Below, one piece after another: positions 8,718-18,564 of a stretch of DNA of 64,000 nucleotides; the first letter of the stretch is position 1; each line of letters starts with the position of its first letter. Made by a program: the position numbers and the translations under genes. Where the stretch lies: assembly GCA_024426085.1 (NCBI GenBank), contig CP087972.1:248001-312000 (forward strand), read 5' to 3'. The notes beneath the pieces were generated by a model. That model saw only the letters and a list, made by a program, of their open reading frames with translations. It was not told the origin of the DNA and searched no databases. This DNA comes from Rhizobium sp. RCAM05350 (GTDB taxonomy: Bacteria > Pseudomonadota > Alphaproteobacteria > Rhizobiales > Rhizobiaceae).

Positions 8718-9654
8718 TTATTTCGCTCCCAAAAAGTTCGGCGATAGGCAGGTCCAGTGTCCCTCGGTGCCGAGCTTTCTGACGACGGCCAGCAAAATCT
8801 TTCGTACCTCGATCACCGCCCGTGTCGGCGGATGGTTGACCGGCATATCGAGAACGAGGCGGCGGGTGAGACCGGGGGGCGTCAGGGCGATAGCGGACAG
8901 AGTTCCGTCTTCCTGCTCGACATGGACCGCGCCGCGCCCAAGGATCGTCAGCCCGAGACCGGCGCGGATTGCCGCCTTCGTGCTTGCCACGCCTTCGATT
9001 TCGCGGACGATATTGAGCTCTTGACCAAACATCAGAGCCTGCCGCTCAAGCAGAATGCGGATGCCATGGCGGCGTGTGGGCAGGATCAGCGGCAGGCCAA
9101 GTGCCTGTTCCACCGTCAACGTGGTATCGGGTACAAATTGCCCGGAAGGGCCGACCACGTAGAGCATTTCTTCAAAAAGTGGCACAGATGTCGGTTTGGC
9201 GACACTGTCCAGCGTGACAACAAGATCGTGGACACGCGTCTCCACTGCTGCCCGAAGTGCCTGGCTGTCACCCTCACTGATCGTCAATCGGATCTTCGGA
9301 AATCGCTCGGAACACTCCTCGATCACCGGAATGGAGAGCGTCGGGCAAATCGAGCTCAGAATGCCGAGCGAGACATCACCCGTCGGATGTTTCGCCTGCT
9401 CTTTCGTCGCCGCTTCTGCCTGGTCGAGCGCGCGGAGGATAGCCTGGGCGTGGGATAACAGCGTCTGTCCCGCCTCTGTGGCGATCGCGCCTCGCGGTGT
9501 CCGATTCAGGAGTTGCACACCCAGCTGCTCTTCGAGCCCGCGCATATGCAGGCTGAGTGCCGGCTGCGCGACGCCAAGTTCGCTGGAGGCGCGTGAACGA
9601 CCCCAGTTCGGCAATCTTGGCGAAGTAGCGCATTTTCAACAGGTCGAGAGCCAT
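8718..9654 (-). CDS. LysR-family transcriptional regulator (frameshifted)
   Basis: Corrected length about 311 residues. It has a LysR winged HTH (LDLLKMRYFAKIAELGSFTR, then SSELGVAQPALSLHM) and a substrate-binding domain from about residue 90. One frameshift lies near 9592 within the recognition helix region (ACGCGCCTCC). The gene is divergent from the amino-acid ABC operon beginning at 9779, with an AT-rich 124-bp gap containing ATATATTGAATCGATATA. That is the usual arrangement for a LysR activator of the divergent operon. The effector is unknown, likely the transported compound or a catabolite. Confidence 0.82.
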
Positions 9655-9778
9655 GCTGTCCTCCGAAGAGTCATATATTGAATCGATATAGCCACTATCT
9701 CCAATATATATTTGTTTGAATAGTTCTCCATACCTAAAACATCCTGACAGCGTGAGGATCGCTGTGGAGGAGGAACAA

Positions 9779-10618
9779 ATGAAACTGAAGCTAATTCTGG
9801 CTGCCGCGATTTTTGCCGGTGCGGCCACCCTTTCGACAATCGTCTCTGCCGATCAGCTCAACGACATCAAGACTGCGGGAACGCTTAACTGTGGTGTGCT
9901 GACGAACTCGCCGCCACTTGGATTCCAGGATCCTAAAACGCGTGAGCCTGCCGGCTACGAAATCGAGCTTTGCGGTATGTTTGCCAAGTATATAGGGGTC
10001 AAGCCGCAACTCACCCCGGTCTCGCCGCAAACCCGCATGGCGGAGTTGACCCAAGGTCGCGTCGATATTCTGGCGTCGCTCCTCAGCTACAGCAAGGAAC
10101 GCGCCGAGCAGGTCGATTTCAGCGGCGCCTATATTGCCGAAGATTTCAATTTCGTCGTCTTGGATGCCTCGTCCATCAAGACGGTCGATGATCTGTCTGA
10201 CCAGCGCGTCGGTCTCGTCAAGGGATCCGTGCTCATTCCCTTGACGGAAAAGAGATTGCCCGACACGCGCGTCCTTTCATTCGAAACAAGCGCAGCATCG
10301 TTCCTTGCGCTCCAGCAGGGCAAGGTCAAGGCGACCGTCTATCGCTATTCCGAAGGCAAAGCCGTGCAACGGAACGCCGGTGACGAGATCAAGCCGCTGC
10401 GTTTCCTTGACGAGCCGCTGCTTTCGATGCCATCCGGCTTCGCGTTTCGAAAGGGTTCCCCCGAACTCGTGAAGACGGCCGATGAATTCCTGGCGAGCAT
10501 CGAGAAAAGCGGCGAGGGACAGAAGCTCTACGACAAGTGGCTCGGCAAGGATTCGGATCTGAAGGCTACGCGGAAATTCGAATTCGGCAAGCCGCAGGCG
10601 ACCTGGTTTACGAACTGA
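9779..10618 (+). CDS. Polar amino-acid ABC transporter substrate-binding protein
   Basis: Complete 279-residue family 3 solute-binding protein. Residues 1-24 form a signal peptide ending STIVSA. The mature part begins DQLNDIKTAGTLNCGV and contains GYEIELCGMFAKYIG, QGRVDILAS and VDFSGAYIAEDFNFVV, typical of periplasmic amino-acid receptors. GGAGGAGG precedes ATG 9779. It heads an operon of two permeases and an ATPase. The ligand is unknown. The following RraA/PxpABC-type genes suggest an amino-acid-like, possibly cyclic, compound. Confidence 0.88.
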   Translation: MKLKLILAAAIFAGAATLSTIVSADQLNDIKTAGTLNCGVLTNSPPLGFQDPKTREPAGYEIELCGMFAKYIGVKPQLTPVSPQTRMAELTQGRVDILASLLSYSKERAEQVDFSGAYIAEDFNFVVLDASSIKTVDDLSDQRVGLVKGSVLIPLTEKRLPDTRVLSFETSAASFLALQQGKVKATVYRYSEGKAVQRNAGDEIKPLRFLDEPLLSMPSGFAFRKGSPELVKTADEFLASIEKSGEGQKLYDKWLGKDSDLKATRKFEFGKPQATWFTN

Positions 10619-10648
10619 TCCTGAAGACCGAAACGGGTTTGCAACATC

Positions 10649-11348
10649 ATGGGTTACCAGCTCGATTTTGGTAAAGTCCTGCAGGGTGAGTATCTGGACC
10701 TCATCCTGCAGGGCGTGCAGACGACGATGGTCCTCTTCGTCCTGTCGTGGATTTTCGGGCTGGTGCTCGCGATCGTCCTCACCGTCGTCCGCGCGATTGA
10801 ATTCCGGCCAACGCAATTTCTTGTCGCCGCTTTCGTCGAATATCACCGCAATGTGCCGGTGCTGATCCAGTTGTTCGTCTGGTATTTCGGGTTTGCCGTC
10901 GTGCTGCCAGACACCGTCAACGACTATCTCAACGAGATCGGCGCGGAAATCAGCTACAGCGATCGTGGCGCTGGCGCTCAATAAGGCCGCCTATATGTCG
11001 GAAGATTTCCGCAGCGGTATGCGCTCTATTCACCCTGCGCAAATGGAAGCGGCCCGGTCGATCGGGTTGAACTACCTTGGCGCGATGCGCTGGGTCATTC
11101 TACCCCAGGCCTGGCGACTCGCACTCCCAGCACTTCTGGGGCAGACCCTGATCCTCTTCAAAGGAACCAGCCTTGCCGCCGGTATCAGCGTGGCCGAATT
11201 GAGCTATCAGGCGCGTTATATCGAAGAGCAGTCCTTCCGGATTTTTGAAGTCTACGGGATAGCGACGGCGATCTACATGCTGATTTCGTTTGCGATCATG
11301 TGGGGTTCATCCGTGCTGTCCGACCGATTCCGGCTGAGGGTGAAATAA
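10649..11348 (+). CDS. Amino-acid ABC transporter permease (frameshifted)
   Basis: HisM/GlnP-type inner-membrane permease of about 233 residues. The first frame covers VQTTMVLFVLSWIFGLVLAIVL and EYHRNVPVLIQLFVWYFG. After a one-base shift near 10953 the second carries ALNKAAYMSEDFRSG, the cytoplasmic EAA-type loop (QMEAARSIGLNYLGAMRWVILPQA) that docks on the ATPase, and the last membrane spans. Its stop overlaps the ATG of the next permease (TAATG). Confidence 0.85.
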
Positions 11349-12059
11349 TGCTGGAGATCATCCGGGAATACGGTCTCATACTGCTGGTCGGCGAGTTTCC
11401 GCATGGCAAACTGGGCGGTCTGGCGTTGACGCTGATCATCTCGGTCGTCAGCCTTGCTGTGACCTTCCCTTGTGCTGTACTGATCGTGCTGGCAAGAACC
11501 GGCCCATCGGGTCCGTTGAAGTCTATCGCGAGGCGGGTTCGTGCACAGCGTGCGCGCCATTCCGCTCCTGATGCTGATCTTTTGGGCTTACTTCGCTCTG
11601 CCGATCGTCATCGGCTTTCCGATCGACGCGACCTATACGCTGGTCATCGCGATTGTGATTTATCAAGCCGCCTATCTCGGTGAAATCATCGCCGCCGGGA
11701 TCGAGGGCTTGCCCAAGGGCCAGATGGAAGCGGCAAAAGCGCTCGGCCTTGGCTACATCCCGACGACCTTCCGGGTGATCCTCCCTCAGGCGATTTTCAA
11801 TGTCATACCCGGCATCGTCAATCAGCTGACGACGATCATCAAGGAATCCTCGCTTGGATCGATCATCGCCGTGTCTGAGCTTTCCTACGTGATGCTGCAG
11901 GTCAATTCGAACGAGGTGACCAAGCCGCTTCAGATTTTCGGCATTCTGGCTGCCACGTATTTCATCCTCTGCTTTGCGCTGAGCCAGGCAACGAACTGGC
12001 TGGAACGACGGATCGCCAACAGGCGGACGGGACGCGTAGTCGTGGAGGCGATGGGATGA
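11348..12059 (+). CDS. Amino-acid ABC transporter permease (frameshifted)
   Basis: Second permease of the heterodimer, about 237 residues. It starts MLEIIREYGLILLVGEFPHGKLGG, and the EAA loop reads [24 protein letters not shown]. One indel lies near 11535 (GCGAGGCGGGTTCG), after which the frame HSVRAIPLLMLIFWAYFALP continues to the end. It overlaps both neighbours by 1-4 bases, showing translational coupling. Confidence 0.85.
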
Positions 12060-12788
12060 TCGAGTTTCAAGGCGTTTCCAAGTGGTTCGGGACCCTCAAG
12101 GTCATCAAGGATATCTCGGCGACCGTCGACAAAGGAACGACCATCGTGCTGTGCGGGCCTTCCGGCTCTGGAAAATCGACGTTGGTGCGAACGGTCAACC
12201 GATTGGAGCCTATCCAGGCAGGCACGATCACGGTCGGCGGCACGGATATCTACGCCAAATCGGTCAACGTGAATGCGCTTCGAACCGGCATCGGCTTCGT
12301 CTTCCAGCAGTTCAATCTGTTTCCCCATCTGACTGTCGTCGACAATGTCATGCTGCCCTTGCGCCGGCTCCGACAGCAGTCAGCGCAAGGAGGCGCTGCC
12401 GACAGCACTTCTGATGCTTGAACGGGTCGGGCTTACCGACAAGGCGAATTCGCTTCCGGCCGACATTTCCGGCGGTCAGTCCCAGCGTGTGGCGATTGCC
12501 CGTTCCTTGATCCTGAAGCCCGAGGTTCTGATCCTCGACGAGCCGACCAGCGCGCTGGACCCTGAAATGGTCAGCGAAGTGCTGAAGCTGCTTCGTCAGC
12601 TCTCCGGGGAAGGGATCACAATGATGTGCGTCACCCACGAAATGGGCTTCGCACGCGAGGTGGCCGACCGCATCTGGTTTCTGAAAAGTGGTGAGTTGAC
12701 CTTCGACGCCAAGCCGGCGCTGTTCTTTTCCACCGAGACCCACCCGGACGTGCGGGGGTTCCTCTCCGCCATCCAGAAAAACCACTAG
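12056..12788 (+). CDS. Amino-acid ABC transporter ATP-binding protein (frameshifted)
   Basis: GlnQ/HisP-type ATPase, ~244 residues when corrected. Walker [11 protein letters not shown]-loop VFQQFNLFPHL, signature SGGQSQRVAIARSL, Walker [15 protein letters not shown] and the switch His in CVTHEMGFA are all present. A single frameshift lies at about 12370-12390 between the Q-loop and the signature. It couples ATP hydrolysis to the two permeases upstream. Confidence 0.88.
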
Positions 12789-12810
12789 TTCACACCATTG
12801 AGAGGTTGTC

Positions 12811-13485
12811 ATGATCCATATCAAGCAAATAGCTGAACGTCCGAGCCGGGAAGCCGTCGAGGCGATCGCCAAATTCTCGCCGGCGACACTGCACGAAGCG
12901 CAAGGGCGCAAGGGCGCGCTCTCCTCGCGCCTGAAGCCGGTCGATTACCGGATGAAATTGTGCGGTCCGGCCTTCACGGTGAAATGCGCGCCACGCGACA
13001 ACATCATGCTGCAACTGGCGATCAACTATGCCCAGCCGGGTGACATCGTCGTCGTTTCCGCCGGTGAATACGAGGAAGCGGGGTCGTTTGGCGATGTACT
13101 GGCAAATGCCTGCCTTGCCAAGGGCATCGGCGGGCTCGTGACCGACACCGGGGTGCGTGACACGTTACAGCTTCGAGACCTCGGCTTTCCCGTGTTTTCC
13201 CTGAGCGTCTGCATCAAGGGGACGGTCAAGGAAACGCTGGGCGCAGTGAACGATCCGATCACTATCGGCGATGAGCTGGTTTTCCCCGGCGATATCATCG
13301 TCGGTGATGCAGACGGGCTTGTCGTCGTTCGAAAGGATGAAGCCCTTGCTGTGGCCGAACTTGCCCAGGTGCGTGAGGATGCAGAAGCCGGCTATATCGC
13401 CGCCTACAAGGCTGGCAAGTCCGTTGTCGAAGTCAGCAACCTTGAGCCGGTTCTGAAAGCTAAGGGCCTCGTGGTCAATCTCTAA
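12811..13485 (+). CDS. RraA-family protein (4-hydroxy-4-methyl-2-oxoglutarate aldolase/oxaloacetate decarboxylase-like)
   Basis: Complete 224-residue RraA-like protein. The family signature GLVTDTGVRD at residues ~108-117 holds the Arg-Asp pair that binds metal and pyruvate enolate in the HMG/CHA aldolase branch. PAFTVKCAPRDN and PGDIVVVSAGEY are further conserved blocks. Members are either RNase E inhibitors or pyruvate-type aldolases and decarboxylases. A catabolic operon location points to the latter. It ends just before a clear terminator, so it closes the transporter operon. Confidence 0.8.
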   Translation: MIHIKQIAERPSREAVEAIAKFSPATLHEAQGRKGALSSRLKPVDYRMKLCGPAFTVKCAPRDNIMLQLAINYAQPGDIVVVSAGEYEEAGSFGDVLANACLAKGIGGLVTDTGVRDTLQLRDLGFPVFSLSVCIKGTVKETLGAVNDPITIGDELVFPGDIIVGDADGLVVVRKDEALAVAELAQVREDAEAGYIAAYKAGKSVVEVSNLEPVLKAKGLVVNL

Positions 13486-13530
13486 CCCGCCAAATCGTCG
13501 GACGGCATCTTAACGCCTCCCGCTACCTAC

Positions 13531-13566
13531 AACGCCGCGCGTCAACCATGACGCGGCGTTCCTTGT
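13531..13566 (+). terminator. Rho-independent terminator after the RraA-like gene
   Basis: AACGCCGCG (13531-13539) pairs with CGCGGCGTT (13552-13560) and is followed by CCTTGTTTTG. This strong GC stem with a T-rich tail lies 45 bases past the stop, ending the 9779-13485 transporter operon. The rest of the 13486-13756 gap shows no gene. Confidence 0.75.
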
Positions 13567-13756
13567 TTTGATGCATGTCATTGTCTCGAAACCGCTGCAC
13601 GCGTTAGCGCGCCATGCATCAGTGACCAGCCGCATCGTGAAATCAGGCTCCATCAAAACTTCGTCTGACCCCATCGCGTCCGCACTGATGTAGTCAGGAT
13701 GAAGCCGACGCTGCTCCTGCCAGCAGAACGACGGTGGACCTGAGCATGGGTGACGT

Positions 13757-14202
13757 ATGGATCTTTCAAAAATAAAGACGCTGATTGACTTCGTCGGCCA
13801 ATCGAACGTCACCGAGCTTACCGTCACCGAAAAGACACGACGGTCCGCATTTTTCGCACGCGCCCGTCGAGGGAAGGCGTTGCGCCGCCATCTTCAGAAG
13901 GTGCCGCAGTCGTCGAGGCGGCGACGACCGTCTCAACGTCCACCGAAATCCCGCAGGATACGGCGCCAATCCCGGTACGTGCCCCGATCTTCGGCGTGTT
14001 GCACGTAGCCCCGGCCCCCGGCGAAAGCACGTTCGTAAGGCTTGGCGACACGGTCGAGGCCGGCCAGACCCTGTTCATCATCGAGGCTATGAAAGTCTTC
14101 AACACGATCGTCGCGCCGCAGGCGGGCCGCGTTCTCCGAATCACCGCGGTCGATGGCAGCGAGGTCGAGGCGGGTGAGGTATTGGCGGAGATCGTCGAAT
14201 GA
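13757..14202 (+). CDS. accB: Biotin carboxyl carrier protein (frameshifted)
   Basis: About 148 residues when one missing A near 13833 (AAAA where AAAAA is expected) is restored. The N-terminus MDLSKIKTLIDFVGQSNVTE is AccB-like. A Pro/Ala/Thr/Ser-rich linker follows, then a biotinyl domain (APIFGVLHVAPAPGESTFV) with the biotinylation site EAMKVFNT, where the AMK lysine carries biotin. It is the first gene of a tightly overlapping run into a biotin carboxylase and PxpB/C/A, which argues for a dedicated carboxylase rather than the housekeeping acetyl-CoA carboxylase. Confidence 0.85.
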
Positions 14203-15589
14203 CGGACATTCGCAAGACTTCCGCCGAACGGAAGAGCGGCTTCGACACGGTGTTGATCGCAAATCGTGGAGAGATCGCGCTGCGGATTCTGCGGGCCTGC
14301 AAAGATCTCGGCCTGAAAACTATCATGGTCTGCTCGCAAGCCGACAGACAGGCAAGCTATGGCGCTCTCGCCGACACTTCCCTTTGCATCGGACCGGCGA
14401 GCGCCGGCAAGAGCTATCTCAACAAGGATGCCGTCCTTCTCGCCGCGCGCCTTACGGGCGCCGGTGCGGTTCATCCCGGCTACGGGTTTCTGTCCGAGAA
14501 CGCGGCTTTCTCCGAGGCGGTGGAGGAGGCGGGGATGGTCTTCATCGGACCGACGGCTCAGTCGATCGCAAACATGGGCGACAAGATTGCGGCCAAGAGC
14601 GCGATGATCGCCGCAGGTGTTCCCTGCGTCCCGGGACCAGATTCCGAACTGCCCGACGATCACGCCAGCGTCGAGGCGATTGCCTCAAAGGTTGGCTATC
14701 CGGTCATCGTCAAGGCAGCGGGCGGCGGCGGGGGCGTGGCATGCGCGTGGTTCCCGACGCCGGCGTCCTGCATGAATCGATCGCGGTCACCCGTGAAGAG
14801 GCTCGGCAGGCCTTCGGAAAGCCAGCGCTTTACATGGAAAAGTTCCTCCAGCACCCGCGCCATATCGAAATCCAGGTACTCTGCGACGTGCATGGAAACG
14901 CGGTCTGGCTCGGCCACCAGCGATTGCTCGATGCAGCGGCGCCACCAGAAGGTCATCGAGGAAGCGCCAGCGCCCGGCATCGCGCCGGATATCATCGGGC
15001 CGGTCGCGCAAGCGTGTGTCAAAGCCTGCCTGCAGATCGGCTATCGCGGCGTCGGCACGTTCGAGTTCCTCTATGAGGACGGCGGTTTCTACTTCATCGA
15101 GATGAACACGCGCCTGCAGGTCGAACATCCGGTGACGGAAATGACCAGCGGCATCGACATCGTTCAGGCACAGATCAAGGCTGCGCAGGGTATCCCGCTG
15201 GACGTTGACCAGAACGACATTAAGGAGAATGGCCATTCTTTCGAATGCCGGATCAATGCCGAAGATCCACGACGTTCCTCGCGTCTGCCGGCACGATTAC
15301 GGCGTTGACGCTGCCGTCCGGCCCCGGCATCCGTGTCGATACGCATGTGCACGCGGGCTACAAGGTGTCGCCCTACTACGATTCCCTGATCGGCAAGCTG
15401 ATCGTGCATGCGCCATCGCGCGCCGAGGCGATCACCGTGATGCGGGCAGCGCTCGCGGAAACGGAGATCGAAGGTATCTCCACCAATCTGCCGCTGCTGT
15501 GCATGCTGTTCGACGACGAAGGTTTTGCAGCCGGGGGCACGGATATTCACTATCTCGAAAAATGGCTGAAACAGCGGAGCGCATCATGA
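14199..15589 (+). CDS. accC: Biotin carboxylase (frameshifted)
   Basis: ATP-grasp biotin carboxylase of ~460 residues. The N-terminal domain has TVLIANRGEIALRILRACKDLG and HPGYGFLSENAAF. The ATP-binding glycine loop is KAAGGGGGRGMR, and the catalytic arginine segment is EMNTRLQVEHPVTEM. Three indels (near 14737, 14925 and 15270) break the frame; the first two compensate each other. The ATG overlaps the accB stop and the stop overlaps the next ATG, so it is translationally coupled within the operon. It charges biotin on the adjacent carrier with CO2 from bicarbonate. Confidence 0.87.
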
Positions 15590-16014
15590 GTGGGGTGGAC
15601 TTCAGCGATCCCGCCGTGATCGCCTCTCTTGCTGCAGCACTTGAAGCCGCCGGTGTCGATGGGATCGACATCGAGCAGGGCACGCACAAGGTGCGGATCG
15701 TCGTTGAACGCGGGGGTCCGGGGGGCGTTTCGCAAGTCGATGCATCGCAGCCCGCCCCCGCCACCGCCGAAGCATGCTTTGTTGCGGCGCCGATTGCGGG
15801 TTTCTTCTGCAGCGGCCATCCCGCATCCGTCGTTCCGCCATTCCAGTTGCCGCGGGAAGTCGTGTCCGGTGACACGCTTGCATTCGTCCGGATCGGACCC
15901 GTCCTCTTGCCGGTCAGGGCGCCCAAGACCGGGGTGCTGACGCGGTTCGTGGCCGAGAATGGTTCTCTCGTCGGCTATGGCGACCCACTGTTTGCAATCG
16001 AACCAAGCCCATGA
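15586..16014 (+). CDS. Biotinyl/lipoyl-like carrier protein lacking the biotin lysine
   Basis: An intact 142-residue protein laid out like a small carrier: an N-terminal helix region (DFSDPAVIASLAAALEAAG), a segment like the AccB N-terminus (DIEQGTHKVRIVVERG), an Ala/Pro linker and a C-terminal beta-rich domain ending GSLVGYGDPLFAIEPSP. The expected AMKM-type biotinylation loop is absent; the turn reads RIGPVLLPVRAPKTGVLTR. It overlaps accC and pxpB by 4 bases each. Its part may be structural, a scaffold between biotin carboxylase and the PxpB/PxpC carboxyltransferase-like pair. Function unproven. Confidence 0.7.
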   Translation: MSGVDFSDPAVIASLAAALEAAGVDGIDIEQGTHKVRIVVERGGPGGVSQVDASQPAPATAEACFVAAPIAGFFCSGHPASVVPPFQLPREVVSGDTLAFVRIGPVLLPVRAPKTGVLTRFVAENGSLVGYGDPLFAIEPSP

Positions 16015-16729
16015 CCTCGTCCGCGACCCAATCCAGGCATCACTCTCCAAACGTCCTTTCGGCGCAACGCAACGCGCCGCAGCCTCAGCCGCATATCTCC
16101 ACGATCGGCGCACGAGCCTTCCTGCTGGACGCGCCCGGCGACTTCGATCTTCCCACCCAGCGGCGGGTCTGGGCGCTATCACAAGCGCTCAAGCAATGGG
16201 ACGACCTCAGCGAAATCGTGCCGGGCATGACCAATCTCCTGGCCATCTTCAAAACCACGCCCGAGGATCCGGATGCCGTGACGGCGCGGTTTCATGAAGC
16301 CTGGGAGCAGGCCGAGAGCGTCGACATCAAGGGCAAGACCATCGAGATCGGCGTCCACTACGGTGGAGAACATGCCATCGATCTGGCCGCGCTCTGCGAT
16401 CAGTCGGGATTGAGCGACCGGGAGGTCATCCGCCTCCATTACGAAGGTATCTATACGGTTTTCGCTGGGAAGCGCGCCGGGGTTCGGCTATCTCCACGGT
16501 CTAGATCCGTATCCACATGCCGCGCAAGACCGTGCCCTCCCTGAAAATGGCGAAGGGCTGCGTCACCATTGGCGGTATGCAGACCGGTGTGGCGGTGCTG
16601 ACCGGCCCGAACGGCTGGAACTCCATCGGTTTCGCCGATCTTCAGATGTTCGACCCGGCAGCGGTCGTGCCTGCGATCATGGCGCCGGGTGACACCGTGC
16701 GCTTCCTGCCGGAAAGGATCGAGCTGTGA
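16011..16729 (+). CDS. pxpB: PxpB/KipI-like 5-oxoprolinase (allophanate hydrolase/urea carboxylase CT) subunit B (frameshifted)
   Basis: About 239 residues once indels near 16467 and 16508 are corrected. Family blocks: VWALSQALKQWDDLSEIVPGMTNLLAIF, EIGVHYGGEHAIDL, the conserved GSAPGFGYLHGLDP in the shifted frame, and ALTGPNGWNSIG-type C-terminus. PxpB and PxpC are the two halves of the carboxyltransferase-like fold found fused in urea carboxylase. It overlaps the lysine-less carrier upstream and pxpC downstream. Confidence 0.85.
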
Positions 16730-17721
16730 TCGAGATCTTGAACACCGGCCCCTTGAACACGATCCAGGATCTCGGCCGGCCGGGTTATCGTGATATCGGC
16801 GTTACAGCGAGCGGCGCCATGGACCCTCTGGCGCTGAAAATAGCCAATCTGCTGGTCGGCAATGACGAAGGCGCCGCCGCTATCGAAGTGCAGACTTTCC
16901 CGTTCCGCCTCCGTTTCCGCGAGGCGACGGTTTTTGCCGTGACTGGAGGCGCCAACGCGACGCTCGACGGCATTATCCTGCCGCCGTGGTGGATGCAGGC
17001 GGCCGGTGCCGGGCAGGTTCTTGAACTCTTGCTGTCTCCGGCAGCGGCGCGCGCCTACATCGCCGTTGCGGGAGGCGTGGACGTCCCGCCCGTCATGGGG
17101 TCGCGAGCACCTCCCTGCGGGGCGCTTTCGGCGGGATCGACGGCCGTTTCCTGAAGAGCGGGGACGCCCTTCAACTCGGTGAGCCTGCCGGGATGGGCTT
17201 GCCGGTCGACGGGCTGGGCGTCGTGCCGCCGGCAGCCGCTCTGTCCACATTGTTTCCGGTCGGACCCGACGGCACTCTGCTGATCCGGGCACTGCCGGCT
17301 GGCGAACACGATCTTTTCGGCGCCGATGCCGAACGCTTCTGGAGCCAGAGCTGGAAAATCTCGTCGCAGAGCGACCGAGACCGGCTATCGCCTTTCCGGC
17401 GAGCCCATCCAGCCGACGGCACCGGTGGAAATGCGCTCCTACGGCATCGTTCCGGGCGTCGTCCAGGTGCCGCCGGGCGGCGAGCCCATTGTGCAGATGA
17501 GCGACGCCAACACCGCGGGCGGATATCCGAAAATCGCCGGTGTGCTCGAAGCCGATCTCTGGCGGCTTGGCCAGGCGCGCATTGGCAGTCAGGTCCACTT
17601 CATTCGCTCGTCGCATGCCGAGGCGAGGGCGCTCGATCACGCCATCGCCACCTATGTGGACGACGTCCGTAACACCACGCAGATGGTCGGGCGCGCCCTG
17701 AAGACTATGGCAGGGCGATAG
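16726..17721 (+). CDS. pxpC: PxpC/KipA-like 5-oxoprolinase subunit C (frameshifted)
   Basis: About 331 residues. The family hallmark TIQDLGRPGYRDIGVTASGA lies at residues ~12-31, followed by LALKIANLLVGND, YIAVAGGVDVPPVMGSRST and, in the last frame, GGYPKIAGVLEADLWRLGQ. Frameshifts lie near 17103 and 17375. The GTG start overlaps the pxpB stop. It forms the second half of the carboxyltransferase-like pair with PxpB. In the known PxpABC complex these subunits help cleave 5-oxoproline to glutamate with ATP. Confidence 0.85.
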
Positions 17722-17746
17722 CTCAAAGTCCGGGAAGGAAAGACCG

Positions 17747-18514
17747 ATGAAAATCGACATAAATTCGGACATGGGCGAGGGTTTTGGTCCCTATCGGCTC
17801 TGTGATGACGAGGCGTTGATGAAGGTCGTTTCGTCGGCGAACATCGCCTGTGGTTTCCATGCCGGTGACCCGGACACAATGGCGCGGATGGTTCGCCTCG
17901 CCAAAGCGAACGGCGTCGCTATTGGCGCCCATCCGGGCCTGCCGGACAGGCTGGGGTTCGGCCGTCGCGAATTGCCTTTCTCCGCCGACGAGCTGCGCCA
18001 GCAGATGCTCTACCAGTTGGGCGCGCTGACGGCGATCGCGAAAGCTGAACAGGTGTCCGTCGCCCATATCAGCTTCCATGCCGCGATGGGCAATATGGTC
18101 AATCGCGATCCGGTTCTGGCCGATTTGATGATGGACGCGATCCGCGCGATCGATCCGAACCTGATCGTCTTCGCCATGCCCGATAGCACCATCGCGCACG
18201 CCGCTGCCCGCGCGGGCCTGAAGACCCTGCTCCTGTTCCTCGCTGACAGGGCCTATGATGCGCAGGGCAGGCTTGTTGCTCGCGGCCTGCCCGGGGCCGT
18301 CGTCAAGGAGGAAGACCTTCTGCGCGCACGCGTCCGGCAGTTCCTCAAGGCCGGCAACGTCACGACCATCGAGGGCGAAACCCTTATCGTACCGGCCCGC
18401 TCCATCCTCGTCCACAGCGATACGCCCGGCTCATTGGAACTTGCGCGGATCGTGCGAAGCGAGATCGAGGCGACTGGTGCGACGATCGCGCCGGCCGCCG
18501 AAGTCGTCGGCTAG
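17747..18514 (+). CDS. pxpA: LamB/YcsF family, 5-oxoprolinase subunit A
   Basis: Complete 255-residue LamB/YcsF protein. Motifs: INSDMGEGFG at residues 4-13, SANIACGFHAGDP near 31-43 and GAHPGLPDRLGFGRR near 58-72. PxpA is the catalytic partner of PxpB/PxpC in ATP-dependent 5-oxoproline hydrolysis. AAGGAAAG lies upstream of ATG 17747. It ends the six-gene carrier/carboxylase/PxpBCA run. Given the carboxylase subunits, a related cyclic amide or lactam is possible instead of 5-oxoproline. Confidence 0.9.
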   Translation: MKIDINSDMGEGFGPYRLCDDEALMKVVSSANIACGFHAGDPDTMARMVRLAKANGVAIGAHPGLPDRLGFGRRELPFSADELRQQMLYQLGALTAIAKAEQVSVAHISFHAAMGNMVNRDPVLADLMMDAIRAIDPNLIVFAMPDSTIAHAAARAGLKTLLLFLADRAYDAQGRLVARGLPGAVVKEEDLLRARVRQFLKAGNVTTIEGETLIVPARSILVHSDTPGSLELARIVRSEIEATGATIAPAAEVVG

Positions 18515-18564
18515 CCACTAGACCTTCGCTATTTTTCCTTCAACACCACCGAAAGCCACGCCCG

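Noticed and set aside
16642..17772. 376-codon minus-strand frame
   Set aside because: Antisense to pxpB/pxpC; GC-rich codon usage on the coding strand commonly leaves such open frames.
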